A stretch of 64,000 nt of DNA from Granulicella sp. L56. GTDB lineage: Bacteria > Acidobacteriota > Terriglobia > Terriglobales > Acidobacteriaceae. The first letter of the stretch is position 1. The number at the start of each line of letters is the position of its first letter. Shown here one piece after another: positions 55,742 through 64,000 of the stretch. The notes under the pieces were generated by a model. That model did no database searches, had not been told where the DNA came from, and was given only the letters and a program-made list of their open reading frames with translations. The stretch covers positions 982,198 through 1,046,197 of the forward strand of contig NZ_LMUS01000001.1 of assembly GCF_009765835.1 (NCBI RefSeq), read 5' to 3'. A program made the translations under genes and the position numbers.

Positions 55742-56851
55742 CTATCTTGATACGACTTCGGCAGAGGCTGCGACGGTAGCGCGGCTGAAGATCTTGTGGT
55801 CGATGTAGTTATAGGGCGGCACCGTGTTGCCGGTTACGAGCAGCACGCCGAGATGAATGAGGCCGGGGCCATACTGCTGAACGTCGGGAGCGATCGAGGC
55901 CAGCACCGGGCTGGTGGGATCTTCGAGTTCGGCGAGCATCTCGGGGATACCGTCGTGACCGATGATGACGGTGTCGTGCTGCCGGTTAAGCTCGCGGATG
56001 GCGTCGAGCGAGCCGAGAGCACTGGAGTCGTTGGCCGCCGCGATGAGGATGCGCTTGTCGTTTGGATGACGATGCAGAAAGTCGCTGATCAGGCGATGGC
56101 TCTCGTCGCGGAGGCCACGGCCATCCATGCGGACGAGAGACTCGATAGGAAGCGACGGCAGCAGAGTGCGGACGGCTTCGAAGGCGCCGGTGGTGCGGCT
56201 CTGGACGAGCGTGCCTGCCTCTTCGATGTCGAGGCCGAGCACCCAGTCTGCCTGTCCGCCCCAATGGTCGATGGCGTAGTTGGCGAGAAATTCGCCACCC
56301 TGAAAGCCGATGCGATAGTTGTCGACGCCAAAGTAAGTCGCGTTGGGATGGGGGATGTCGATGGCCATCAATGGGATGCCGGCTGCTGCGAGCCGAGCGG
56401 CGATGATCGGTGCCGCGTGGTCTTCCACCTGAAACTCGATGACCAGCTCGACGCGCTCGCGGATGAACTCCTCGGCATTGGCGAGGGCGGTAGAGGCATC
56501 GTAACGGTTGTCGAGGACGAGCAGATCGACGCCCGAGGCCGCCGCAGCGGAACGCAGGCTCTCGGTGACGGCCTGCGAAAAAGGCTGGTCGCCGCTTTGG
56601 CCGGCAAAGCCGAAGCGCATCTTGCGCGGGCGGCTGGCGCTGCGATAGTGGCCGTCGGGCGACTGCGACACATAGCCGCGATGGACGAAGGTCTTGAGGA
56701 TGCGGTAGACGCTGGTCTTGGAGTGGCCTGTGTTGCGATAGATCTGCTCCAGAGGCAGGGAGCGGTTCTCGCGCTGGAGATACTCGAGAACGTCGAGCGA
56801 GGCGGACAGGATAGGGATGAGGTAGAGGTGGTTCGAGGTCTTGGTCGACAA
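55742..56851 (-). CDS. Chimeric regulator: IclR-type HTH fused to a sugar-binding periplasmic-like domain
   Basis: 369 residues. N-terminal winged HTH (residues about 15-70: ILSASLDVLEYLQRENRSL, TSVYRILKTFVHRGYV) is of the IclR/MarR type, not the LacI type. Residues 77-350 form a periplasmic-binding-protein (type 1) domain like RbsB/LacI effector domains (FGFAGQSGDQPFSQAV, NRYDASTALANAEEF, AANDSSALGSLDAI, ASIAPDVQQYGPGLI). The TTG start at 56851 follows AAGGAG by 7 bases. Probably senses a sugar and controls the neighbouring glycosidases, by inference from context. Confidence 0.87.
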   Translation of the reverse strand: MSTKTSNHLYLIPILSASLDVLEYLQRENRSLPLEQIYRNTGHSKTSVYRILKTFVHRGYVSQSPDGHYRSASRPRKMRFGFAGQSGDQPFSQAVTESLRSAAAASGVDLLVLDNRYDASTALANAEEFIRERVELVIEFQVEDHAAPIIAARLAAAGIPLMAIDIPHPNATYFGVDNYRIGFQGGEFLANYAIDHWGGQADWVLGLDIEEAGTLVQSRTTGAFEAVRTLLPSLPIESLVRMDGRGLRDESHRLISDFLHRHPNDKRILIAAANDSSALGSLDAIRELNRQHDTVIIGHDGIPEMLAELEDPTSPVLASIAPDVQQYGPGLIHLGVLLVTGNTVPPYNYIDHKIFSRATVAASAEVVSR

Positions 56852-56927
56852 GATACATCTCCTTCGTGCAGCAGCGGCTGGGCTTATGCCTCAACGATTG
56901 AAACAAGCATAGCGTAGTCGATGATTC

Positions 56928-56985
56928 GAGTTGAACCCTCAACTCCGGGATTTTCCGCGAAGCGGAACCTGAAAGTCGCGGAAAA
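56928..56985. promoter_or_regulatory. Candidate operator palindromes upstream of the chimeric regulator
   Basis: GAGTTGA (56928-56934) / TCAACTC (56939-56945), and 10-bp arms TTTTCCGCGA (56951-56960) / TCGCGGAAAA (56976-56985) spaced 15 bases apart. They lie between the regulator gene (minus) and the MliC-like gene (plus), in a 293-base gap with no other gene. Likely binding sites for the regulator or for IclR-type dimers; not tested. Confidence 0.5.
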
Positions 56986-57144
56986 CGATATCTTGGCAGG
57001 CGAAGAGACGAACGAGAGCGCCAATCGTCTAAAACGGAGAGCGTTGATGGATCGCGGTGGAGAGTCAGCACCGATGCCAGGCCGCTGTTATTTGTGGCGA
57101 GGCGGACGATTTCGGCATAGCATGGTGCGCGCGGGAGATTGCAC

Positions 57145-57531
57145 ATGCAACCCATGGCTGTGATTGCCGGTGTGATGTTGATAGCGGCGACAGGTGCGTC
57201 CGCCGCTGCGGAGAACCTCTCCGTGCAATTGCCCGGCGTTCCGGTCACGCGAATTCAAGCCAGCTTCGAATGCGGTGCCGACGGCGTTGCGCTGGGACTG
57301 CCTGCAGGGCCTTTCACGGTCGAATACCTGAATGCCGGAAAGAACCATCTGGCAATCCTTCCTGTTCACGGCCAGGCGCTGATCTTTTCGAATGTGATCT
57401 CCGGTTCGGGCGCGCGCTATGCCGCCGGTCGCTATATCTGGTGGGACGCCGGAGCTCATGGCGTGACCCTCTATGCCGAAGGTGTCGACGGACATCCCAA
57501 GGCCGAATGCCATCTGGTGAAGAAGCAATGA
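57145..57531 (+). CDS. MliC/PliC-like secreted protein (lysozyme-inhibitor fold)
   Basis: 128 residues; signal peptide PMAVIAGVMLIAATGASAAA. The pattern FECGADG...FTVEYLNAG...LAILPVHG...ISGSGARYAAGRYIWWDAGAHGVTLY...AECHL fits the MliC domain of c-type lysozyme inhibitors, including two cysteines that may form a disulfide. Start ATG 57145 has GGGAG upstream; TTG at 57139 is less likely. Role could be protection against host/predator lysozyme or another beta-barrel binding role. Confidence 0.8.
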   Translation: MQPMAVIAGVMLIAATGASAAAENLSVQLPGVPVTRIQASFECGADGVALGLPAGPFTVEYLNAGKNHLAILPVHGQALIFSNVISGSGARYAAGRYIWWDAGAHGVTLYAEGVDGHPKAECHLVKKQ

Positions 57532-57559
57532 AAGACACGCTCCCAAAGGAGGTTGAAAG

Positions 57560-57775
57560 ATGACGAGGAGTACATGGCGCATAGTGCTGACGATCCTTAT
57601 GTACAGTGGGGTTGTTGTCTTCCTCCTTCCTTACTTCAGGGGCAAGATGATGACCAGCTCGGGCATATGGTTCATGATCATCGGCGTGGGAATGGCGGTC
57701 GTGTGCGGCCTTCTGCGCTGCTATCTCACCGAGGGCGACTGCGCACGAATCCCTCATATCGGACGTGACTGGTAA
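57560..57775 (+). CDS. Small two-TM membrane protein
   Basis: 71 residues with two hydrophobic spans (WRIVLTILMYSGVVVFLLP and IWFMIIGVGMAVVCGLL) and a cysteine-bearing tail. Perfect Shine-Dalgarno AAAGGAGG about 6 bases before the ATG. Follows the MliC-like gene by 28 bases, so probably co-transcribed. Unknown function. Confidence 0.7.
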   Translation: MTRSTWRIVLTILMYSGVVVFLLPYFRGKMMTSSGIWFMIIGVGMAVVCGLLRCYLTEGDCARIPHIGRDW

Positions 57776-57899
57776 AGAGGGCTGCGCCTGCTACCGCGGC
57801 CTGTTCGACTCCATTGCCGATGACCTCGGCATGCGCATCGGCACGGGTGGTCAGTCCTCTTCAACATTGCCAACTGCACCCCATCACGGTATAACCTGA
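57765..57899 (+). pseudogene. Possible gene remnant or small ORF (44 aa)
   Basis: An open frame from GTG 57765 to TGA 57899 reads KEGCACYRGLFDSIADDLGM and then a Ser/Thr-rich end. It overlaps the previous gene by 11 bases, has no good Shine-Dalgarno, and the mixed character suggests a decayed gene. Low confidence; may be non-coding. Confidence 0.25.
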
Positions 57900-57933
57900 A
57901 ACTGTTTCCATACTGAAGTGATTGGGCGGTTTC

Positions 57934-60426
57934 GTGAAAAATAGGATAGGTGTGCGTTTCGCGTGTGGGGTTCTGGCAGCTTCGATATTTGGCATAGGCG
58001 CGATGGCGCAGGACCTTCCACCAACAACAGGGTCCGCACAGAATGGGCAATCGTCATTGGATCCGACGCGAGGCATCACAGATCCGGTGTTGGAATCGAG
58101 CCTGCACAAACCGCTGCCGGAGGAGTACATCTGGGTTGCTGCGGATGCTGAAACTCCGAAAACCGACGCAGCCAAGCCATATTTCTTCCGCCATCAATTT
58201 TCCGTCACGACGATACCTTCTGAGGCGACGCTCTATCTCGCGGGGCCGCACAACGTAAAGGTATGGCTCAACGGAAAGATGGCTGGACACGCGGAACGCG
58301 ACGCATCGTCACCCCTGAGTACGCATGTGTTCGCCATGCCGATAAAGAAATTTCTACGCTCCGGCGAGAACACCATTGCCATCGAAGCTACACGCGGAGA
58401 TGGAGTGAGTGGCACGGGGCAGGCGCTTGTCGTGAAGCTTCTGCCGCTCACACCATGGGTGAACGAGAGCAACACAACACCGCTGATGATGAGCGATGGC
58501 AGTTGGAAGGCTTCCACCGAGGTCGCGACAGACTGGCAGAGCCCGGACTTCAAAGAAGCTGACTGGCAGCCAGCCCATAGCTTCGGCGGCATCGAAAGCT
58601 CGATCGAATTCTTCCAGCGCAACTCCGACGCCGGACTCTACAACTGGCCTGGCTACGATGGCATCTCCAACTTTCTCGCGCACCTCAAGGTTCCCGCACA
58701 AAAGATCATCGATCAATATCCGGGGCAGGGACAGTTCATCCATCTCAACGCAATCACCTCGGAGGTCGGACAGGACGAGTTGGAGGTGAAGCTGCCCGCA
58801 ACCACGCTGACCAATGAAGAAGCACCTAGCCTCTTTCTCGACTTCGGCAAAGAGCTTGTTGGCCACGTGGAGATCGTCTCCGACAGCGACTCGCCCGCCA
58901 CGGTAACGGTTCAGATGGGAGAGTCCGAGGCCGAGGCGCTGCATGAGCCATACCTTGGAGTTGACCAGCTCACCATTCCCGCACATGGCACAGCGTATGG
59001 ACCGAAGTCGGCGTTTCGCTATGTGAAGCTGCGGTTCGTCGGCGGCGGTCCCAGCCTGCGCTTCAAGGCCATCCATGTAGACGACATCTACTACCCGGTG
59101 AAGTATGCAGGCTCGTTCGAGTCGTCCGATCCCATGCTCAACAAGATTTGGGAGACCGGGGCCTATACCGCGCACCTGTGCATGCAGGACGACATCTGGG
59201 ACGCCTCCAAGCGTGACCGCGCGCGCTGGATGGGCGACACCGATGTCAGCGGTCGCGTCATCGAAGACGTCTTCGGCGACAAGCCGCTGATGGAAGACAC
59301 GCTGGATCGCCTGATGGGGCCCGCGCCGATCGAAAATCACGTCAACGGCATTCCTGGATACAGCTCGTTCTGGTTTACCGAGGTCGCCGACTACTACAGG
59401 CACACCGGCTCCAAAGAATTTCTCGAGAGCGAGCACGCGCGGCTGCTGCAGTTACTGAACTACGTCGATGGCGAATTCGATGCACGCGGAGTCTTTGCGA
59501 ATACGCGGAAGCAGTGGCTCTACGTGGACTGGTCTCCTGATCTGAACGGCGACACGCCGGAGACGCGCCGCGCAACTACGCTTGAGTTCTACCGTGCCTA
59601 TCGCGAAGCAGTATGGCTGCTGCGCCAGCTTGGCGATAACGCCAACGCAGATAAATATCAGGCACGCGCCGCGGCCATCGAGGCCGGCACGCAGAAGTAT
59701 CTTCTCGATCCCGCAACCGAAACCTACGGCCCACGCTGGCAGACCAATGCTGCGGCAATCATCAGCGGCACAGCGGGGCCGCAGCAGTATCCGGCGATCT
59801 GGAACCATGTGCTCTCGAACGTCGGCCACATCAAGTACAACGCACTCATCATCACGCCGTATTACAACTACTACGTCATCAGCGCGATGGCGGAGATGAA
59901 CCATCGCAAGGATGCACTCGCATGGATTCGCCAGTACTGGGGCGGCATGATCGACGAGGGCGCTACCAGCTTCTGGGAAGGCTACGACCCAAGCTGGTAC
60001 AAGGGCAACTTCCACGCCGCGTTGCAGGCCGACGACGGCTCGGGCTACTTTGTAAGCCTCGCGCATGGGTGGTCGAGCGGACCGACGGCGTGGCTGATGG
60101 AACAGATCCTTGGCATCGAACCGACCGGCCCCGGCTTCAGCACCGTGAACATTCGTCCCGACCTCGCCGATCTCAGTTGGGCGAAGGGCGCAGAGCCGAC
60201 ACCGCACGGCTTGCTGAAGGTTGACGTCCGCCGCGACGCCACCAAGGTGGCGCTTGCGATCGATGTGCCTGAAGGCGTCGTCGCCAAGGTAGCCGTACCC
60301 GTAATCTCTGCCAGCGCACACGTTCTGGTGAATGGAAAGGCGCAAAAAGCTGTCGCCGCAGAAAACGGAACGCGCTTGATCGTTACGCTCGATTCGCCCG
60401 GCCACTACACGCTTGGCAGCAAATAG
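57934..60426 (+). CDS. GH78-like alpha-L-rhamnosidase (second)
   Basis: 830 residues from the GTG at 57934 (an earlier TTG at 57922 is possible). Signal peptide FACGVLAASIFGIGAMA. Beta-sandwich N-terminal domain (HNVKVWLNGKMAGH), then the (alpha/alpha)6 barrel with DDIWDASKRDRARWMGDTDVSG (split here) around residues 420-436 as the catalytic signature, and GYDPSWYKGNFHAALQADDG. C-terminal beta domain (GPGFSTVNIRPDL). GH78-like but more divergent from the first; substrate could be rhamnose or another deoxy sugar. Confidence 0.87.
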   Translation: MKNRIGVRFACGVLAASIFGIGAMAQDLPPTTGSAQNGQSSLDPTRGITDPVLESSLHKPLPEEYIWVAADAETPKTDAAKPYFFRHQFSVTTIPSEATLYLAGPHNVKVWLNGKMAGHAERDASSPLSTHVFAMPIKKFLRSGENTIAIEATRGDGVSGTGQALVVKLLPLTPWVNESNTTPLMMSDGSWKASTEVATDWQSPDFKEADWQPAHSFGGIESSIEFFQRNSDAGLYNWPGYDGISNFLAHLKVPAQKIIDQYPGQGQFIHLNAITSEVGQDELEVKLPATTLTNEEAPSLFLDFGKELVGHVEIVSDSDSPATVTVQMGESEAEALHEPYLGVDQLTIPAHGTAYGPKSAFRYVKLRFVGGGPSLRFKAIHVDDIYYPVKYAGSFESSDPMLNKIWETGAYTAHLCMQDDIWDASKRDRARWMGDTDVSGRVIEDVFGDKPLMEDTLDRLMGPAPIENHVNGIPGYSSFWFTEVADYYRHTGSKEFLESEHARLLQLLNYVDGEFDARGVFANTRKQWLYVDWSPDLNGDTPETRRATTLEFYRAYREAVWLLRQLGDNANADKYQARAAAIEAGTQKYLLDPATETYGPRWQTNAAAIISGTAGPQQYPAIWNHVLSNVGHIKYNALIITPYYNYYVISAMAEMNHRKDALAWIRQYWGGMIDEGATSFWEGYDPSWYKGNFHAALQADDGSGYFVSLAHGWSSGPTAWLMEQILGIEPTGPGFSTVNIRPDLADLSWAKGAEPTPHGLLKVDVRRDATKVALAIDVPEGVVAKVAVPVISASAHVLVNGKAQKAVAAENGTRLIVTLDSPGHYTLGSK

Positions 60427-60447
60427 GCATTTCACCGACAGACGCAG

Positions 60448-60517
60448 CATAGCGAAGCTATGGCCACAGCAAACGATGGTACTCGCACCCTTTGCTGTGG
60501 CCGTAGCGAATGCTACG
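60448..60517. terminator. Three-hairpin structure after the second GH78-like gene
   Basis: A long stem GGCCACAGCAAA (60462-60473) / TTTGCTGTGGCC (60491-60502) is flanked by two small hairpins: CATAGC-GAA-GCTATG (60448-60462) and CGTAGC-GAAT-GCTACG (60502-60517), sharing end bases. Position after the gene suggests a terminator or a REP-type element; no T-tail follows. Confidence 0.55.
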
Positions 60518-60630
60518 AGATAACTGTTCTCGCGCAAAAACCGCAAAGATCAATCCTGACTTAAAATGATCGGAGGCAACGCGGCAACAGGCGATGATCG
60601 AATTCCACGCGCCGCATCAATGGAGACAGC

Positions 60631-62514
60631 TTGACTCGATGGCACCAGCTTCCGCAGCAGTTGCATACCCTGGTTGCCTGTAGTCCAGGTTCTGTCCTGC
60701 TCCAGACTGCACGGTTCGATCCATCCAACCAGCGAAGCCTTCTCTTCCTCGACCCTGTTCAAATAATAGCGGCCCATACCCTTGAAGAAGTCCCCGATAT
60801 CTTTCGGCGCATCGAGCAGGCGCTTGCCGAGGGCTTCTACACAGCGGGCTTTCTCAGTTACGAATGTGGATACCACTTCGAACGTTTCAAGGATGTCATT
60901 CTCACTGAGCAGAGTCTGCCGTTAGCATGGTTCGGAATCTATCGAAAGCCACTCATCTTCGATCACGAAACCGGCCGCTTCGATGACGACCCGCCACTAC
61001 CTCTGACCGATGAGCCAATAAAAAAACCTGCGTCCACATTTGCCGAGAGCGTTACGCTGGCGATCTCGCAAGAGGACTACACCGCGAAGATTGAGCGCAT
61101 CAAGGAATACATCGCCGCTGGGGAGACCTACCAGGTCAACTTCACCAGTAAGGTCTCCGTGCCTGCTGAAATCAGCTCCGACGCGGCATTTGCGACCCTG
61201 CTGCATCAGCAGCCCGTAGCTTACAGCGCATTGCTCAACGTAGCCGGGCATCAGATTCTCTCTCTTTCACCAGAGCTGTTTTTCAGGATCGAACAAGGCA
61301 AAATCATCACTCGCCCCATGAAGGGCACCATGCCTCGCGGCCTCGACTCTGTTGAAGATGAGCGGGCCGCCATCCGCTTGCAGGACGATGAAAAAAATCG
61401 CTGCGAGCATGTGATGATCGTTGACCTTCTGCGCAACGACATTGGCCGCATCTGCGAGATGGGCAGCGTGCAGGTCGACGATATCTTCTCCGTCGAAACG
61501 TATCAGACACTGTTACAGATGACCTCAACAGTCTCGGGCACGCTTCGCCATGGGCTCAGGTACTACGACATCTTCAAAAGCGTGTTCCCCAGCGGCTCCA
61601 TCACCGGCGCTCCCAAAATTCGCACCATGGAGATCATTCACGAACTAGAAGCATCTCCCCGCGGAATCTACACCGGCTCCATCGGCTACATGGCTCCCGA
61701 CGGAAGCGCTGCTTTCAATGTGGCCATTCGCACACTCGATCTGCACACAGGCAAAGCGCAGATGGGAGTAGGTGGCGGAATCGTCGCCGACTCCGACCCC
61801 GAGGACGAGTACAGCGAATGCCTGCTAAAGGCGGAGTTCCTCATCCGCCCGCGCCGCGACTTTCAGTTGATCGAGACGATGCTCTGGAACGAAGAATTTC
61901 GCCTGCTCTCCATGCACCTTGATCGCATGGAGTCCTCTGCCAGCTACTTCGGCTATACCTTTGACCGCACCGAAATCACGCAGAGACTAATTGTCGAATC
62001 ACTATCATTTGAACCTGAAGTTTTGTATCGTGTGCGCCTGCTGCTCGCCGAAGATGGAGAACTAACGATTAGCCACGCGAAGCATACCGCAAACTCAGCT
62101 TCGCAGACGGGACATATCTGTCTTTCCTCGGAACACACTTCATCGGCAGATGTATTTCTTCGTCATAAAACGACGCTGCGCAAGTTATACGATTCGCAAT
62201 ACGCGAAGTGCCGCGACGATGGATTTGACGAAGTTATTTTTCTCAACGAAAGAGACGAGGTTACCGAGGGAGCCATCAGCAACATCTTCATACGCAGAGC
62301 AGGCGAGCTGTTCACTCCTCCGCTTCGCGCTGGCGTACTCCCCGGAGTCTTCCGCCGCCACATCCTCGAAACCGATGCCACCGCGAAAGAAAAAGTCTTG
62401 ACGCTCAAAGATCTGGAATCAGCAGATGCCATCTATCTCTGCAACTCTCTGCGCGGAATGCGCGAGGTCAAACTCTCTTCCGCTGCTAGTGCATTGCATA
62501 CGGCAGCGCACTAG
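60631..62514 (+). CDS. pabB: PabB-PabC fusion: aminodeoxychorismate synthase component I / aminodeoxychorismate lyase
   Basis: 627 residues. N-terminal chorismate-binding domain (about 1-410): GETYQVNFTSKV, SPELFFRI, RPMKGTMPRGLD, LLRNDIGRICEMG, SITGAPKIRTMEIIHELE, YTGSIGYMAPDG. C-terminal PLP fold-type IV domain (about 415-627): FQLIETMLWNEEF, LRHKTTLRKLYD (likely PLP lysine), DEVTEGAISNIFI, GVLPGVFRRHILE. Together they make 4-aminobenzoate for folate from chorismate, with a separate PabA amidotransferase. Start TTG at 60631 with GGAG 5 bases upstream. Convergent with xseB. Confidence 0.93.
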   Translation: MTRWHQLPQQLHTLVACSPGSVLLQTARFDPSNQRSLLFLDPVQIIAAHTLEEVPDIFRRIEQALAEGFYTAGFLSYECGYHFERFKDVILTEQSLPLAWFGIYRKPLIFDHETGRFDDDPPLPLTDEPIKKPASTFAESVTLAISQEDYTAKIERIKEYIAAGETYQVNFTSKVSVPAEISSDAAFATLLHQQPVAYSALLNVAGHQILSLSPELFFRIEQGKIITRPMKGTMPRGLDSVEDERAAIRLQDDEKNRCEHVMIVDLLRNDIGRICEMGSVQVDDIFSVETYQTLLQMTSTVSGTLRHGLRYYDIFKSVFPSGSITGAPKIRTMEIIHELEASPRGIYTGSIGYMAPDGSAAFNVAIRTLDLHTGKAQMGVGGGIVADSDPEDEYSECLLKAEFLIRPRRDFQLIETMLWNEEFRLLSMHLDRMESSASYFGYTFDRTEITQRLIVESLSFEPEVLYRVRLLLAEDGELTISHAKHTANSASQTGHICLSSEHTSSADVFLRHKTTLRKLYDSQYAKCRDDGFDEVIFLNERDEVTEGAISNIFIRRAGELFTPPLRAGVLPGVFRRHILETDATAKEKVLTLKDLESADAIYLCNSLRGMREVKLSSAASALHTAAH

Positions 62515-62515
62515 C
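62485..62515. terminator. Possible hairpin at the pabB/xseB convergent junction
   Basis: GCTAGTGC (62485-62492) / GCACTAGC (62508-62515) with a 15-base loop spans the end of the PabB-PabC gene including its stop. Only two bases separate this stop from that of xseB. It may act as a bidirectional terminator. Confidence 0.35.
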
Positions 62516-62516
62516 G

Positions 62517-62750
62517 CTACTCGTCATCCTCTTCCACTTCAACATCCAGATCGGTCGCCACCATGCGGCTTCCCCGGTCGACCAGCACCTGAATCCTGCC
62601 CTCAGCGGCCTCCAGCTCTTTTTTGCAGGCGTCCGATAGTTTGACGCCCTCTTCAAACAGCCGCACCGACTCATCGAGCGACAGGTCTCCGCGCTCAAGC
62701 TTCTCGACCACTGCCTCCAGCGCTGTCAGCTTCTGCTCAAAGTCCGCCAT
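62517..62750 (-). CDS. xseB: Exodeoxyribonuclease VII small subunit
   Basis: 77 residues, full length for XseB. Motif FEQKLTALEAVVEKLERGDLSLDESVRLFEEGVKL (shown split: EKLERGDLSLDESV) is the family signature; acidic C-terminus DVEVEEDDE. Partner of XseA in single-strand DNA degradation; xseA is not in the window. Start overlaps the stop of the upstream methyltransferase/reductase gene by one base (TGATG). Confidence 0.95.
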   Translation of the reverse strand: MADFEQKLTALEAVVEKLERGDLSLDESVRLFEEGVKLSDACKKELEAAEGRIQVLVDRGSRMVATDLDVEVEEDDE

Positions 62751-64000
62751 CAGGCCACCCCCACTTCCACCAGCCCCAACACCTGCGCCGCTGCCGCATA
62801 CTTGCCGAACGGCGCGCTTACCTGGACCCCTTGCACCATGGGCCGTGCCTCGGCCAGCATCTCCTGGGCGATCTTCACGCCCTCAGCCCGCGCCGCCTCG
62901 GGCGAAGTTGCCGCAGCCATCCGCGCCATGATCTCCTCCGGCATACTTACTCGCAGATCGTTCTTCATAAACTCCGCGTTGCGCAGGTTCGTCAGCGGCC
63001 AGATCCCCGCAATCACCGGGATGCGGAAGCCCTCAATCCGCTTCAGGAAAGCCTCCAGCAATCGCAGATCAAAGACCGGCTGCGTAATCGCATACTCCGC
63101 GCCCGCCTCCACCTTATAGGCAAACCGCCGGACCTCCTGATCGATGTCCGGTACCCCCGGATTCGCTGCGACCGCAACCGTAAACCCAGTGGATTCGCCA
63201 ATCGAGTTCTTGCCGATATCGAGACCGCAGTTAAGGTTGCGAACGATGTTCACTAGCCCGATCGCGTCCACATCGAAGACCGCCGTCGCATCGGGATAGT
63301 TCCCCAGCTTCGGCGGATCGCCGGTCAGGCAAAGAACATTTTTCAAACCAATCGACGATGCCCCCAGCAGATCGCTCTGAATGCTCAGCACGTTCCGGTC
63401 GCGGCAGGTGTAGTGCAGAATCGTCTCGATGCCGACGTTCTGCTGGATCTGCACGCACAGGCTCTGTGCGCTCATCCTCGCGCTGGCCCGCGGCGAATCC
63501 GGCACATTGATCGCGTCCACTCCCAGACGGTGCATCTCGGCCGCGCCGTTGACCTCTTTGCTGCAATCGATCCCCTTGGGCGGCACAATCTCCACCATGG
63601 TGACGAACTCGCCCGCAGCCACCATCGATCCGATCTTCGACCGCTGCGCCAACGGTGGCGGCTCTACCTTGTTCTTCACAACAGCGGTTGCCCCGGAATC
63701 GCTGCTCTCCATCACCTGAGCGCCCGTCTCCATTGCGCCCAGAGCACGCAACGCGCTCTTCATCGCCCGCGTATAGCTCGGAGTGGTGCCGCAACAGCCG
63801 CCCACAAAGGTCGCGCCCGCCTTGACCAGCTTGCGGGTAAAGCTCGCCATATACTCAGGCGAAGTCAGGTAGAGCGTCCGCCCCTCGACCGCTCGCGGAA
63901 TCCCCGCATTCGGCATCGCCGCCAATGGCAACGAGCTTACCTTCCGCATCCGTTCGATCACGCTCAGTACCGTCGCTGGCCCGGCACTACAGTTACATCC
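62750..64000 (-). CDS. Homocysteine S-methyltransferase / methylenetetrahydrofolate reductase fusion, 5' truncated
   Basis: The frame continues past the window edge (first residues read CNCSAGPATVLSVIERM), so the N-terminus is missing. The N-terminal part is the homocysteine methyltransferase domain with zinc Cys ligands in NCS and GGCCGTTP. The C-terminal part, from about 63600 down, is the MTHFR TIM barrel (VEIVPPKGID, HYTCRDRN, LCLTGDPPK, EAGAEYAITQPVFD, PVIAGIWPLTN). B. subtilis YitJ has the same domain order. Couples 5-methyl-THF formation with methionine synthesis. Overlaps xseB by one base. Confidence 0.94.
   Translation of the reverse strand, partial: GCNCSAGPATVLSVIERMRKVSSLPLAAMPNAGIPRAVEGRTLYLTSPEYMASFTRKLVKAGATFVGGCCGTTPSYTRAMKSALRALGAMETGAQVMESSDSGATAVVKNKVEPPPLAQRSKIGSMVAAGEFVTMVEIVPPKGIDCSKEVNGAAEMHRLGVDAINVPDSPRASARMSAQSLCVQIQQNVGIETILHYTCRDRNVLSIQSDLLGASSIGLKNVLCLTGDPPKLGNYPDATAVFDVDAIGLVNIVRNLNCGLDIGKNSIGESTGFTVAVAANPGVPDIDQEVRRFAYKVEAGAEYAITQPVFDLRLLEAFLKRIEGFRIPVIAGIWPLTNLRNAEFMKNDLRVSMPEEIMARMAAATSPEAARAEGVKIAQEMLAEARPMVQGVQVSAPFGKYAAAAQVLGLVEVGVA

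Noticed and set aside
55796-56917. 373-aa plus-strand frame opposite the chimeric regulator
   Set aside because: Antisense shadow; the minus strand shows HTH and binding domains with a good Shine-Dalgarno.
56921-57163. 80-aa plus-strand frame between the regulator and MliC-like gene
   Set aside because: No Shine-Dalgarno, no recognisable features, and spans the palindromes; probably non-coding.

Overview
The window reads as chromosomal DNA of a GC-rich Acidobacteriota bacterium, most like the Terriglobia/Acidobacteriaceae. This is an inference from gene content: a VWFA-domain secreted protein, a TonB receptor with an N-terminal carboxypeptidase-like domain, an S53 peptidase with a twin-TM C-terminal tail, a GH109-type Gfo/Idh/MocA enzyme beside a NagX-like acyltransferase, and several rhamnosidase-type glycosidases. 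There is no rRNA, CRISPR array, transposase or prophage. One tRNA is present.

Layout. 1-2.7 kb: end of an Asp-box repeat protein translationally coupled to a MoaD/ThiS-like protein, a VOC protein and lacD. 2.8-7.8 kb (minus): leuS, a membrane protein and guaA as one unit. 7.9-10.9 kb: a fatty-acid alpha-dioxygenase homologue divergent from a secreted hydrolase-like protein. 11-16 kb (minus): a hypothetical secreted protein, nfo, a long-chain acyl-CoA ligase, a methyltransferase and a TetR regulator. 16.2-20.8 kb: gltB (minus), divergent from a compact arginine operon at 21-30.2 kb: argR-argC-argB-argD-argF-argG, two AT-richer foreign-looking genes, argH and a GNAT acetyltransferase. A twin ARG-box palindrome and a tandem 23-bp repeat lie in the gltB/argR gap.

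30-41 kb: VWFA protein, DinB protein behind a long palindrome, a cobalamin-riboswitch-controlled BtuB-type receptor, a truncated globin with a quinone oxidoreductase, a lipoprotein, a polyprenyl-type glycosyltransferase and a large S53 peptidase. 41.5-46 kb: an unusual tRNA-Arg(CCU), ispG, a small conserved protein, MFS + GT2, and a FosA-like enzyme. 46.3-51.7 kb: a GH109-type enzyme divergent from a NagX-like acyltransferase, then queF, a flavin reductase and an M48 protease. 51.9-60.4 kb: a glycan-degradation locus (two GH78-like enzymes, a GH43/GH117-like propeller, an IclR-HTH/sugar-binding chimeric regulator, an MliC-like protein). 60.6-64 kb: a PabB-PabC fusion convergent with xseB and a homocysteine methyltransferase/MTHFR fusion that runs off the end.

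The most notable items are the tRNA-Arg with an apparently swapped 19:56 tertiary pair, the alpha-dioxygenase homologue with Arg at the distal-histidine position, the HEPN-like and secreted genes inside the arginine operon, the chimeric IclR/periplasmic-binding regulator with a nearby 10-bp palindrome, and several strong unexplained palindromes. I did not find a clear-cut new multi-gene defence or mobile system.
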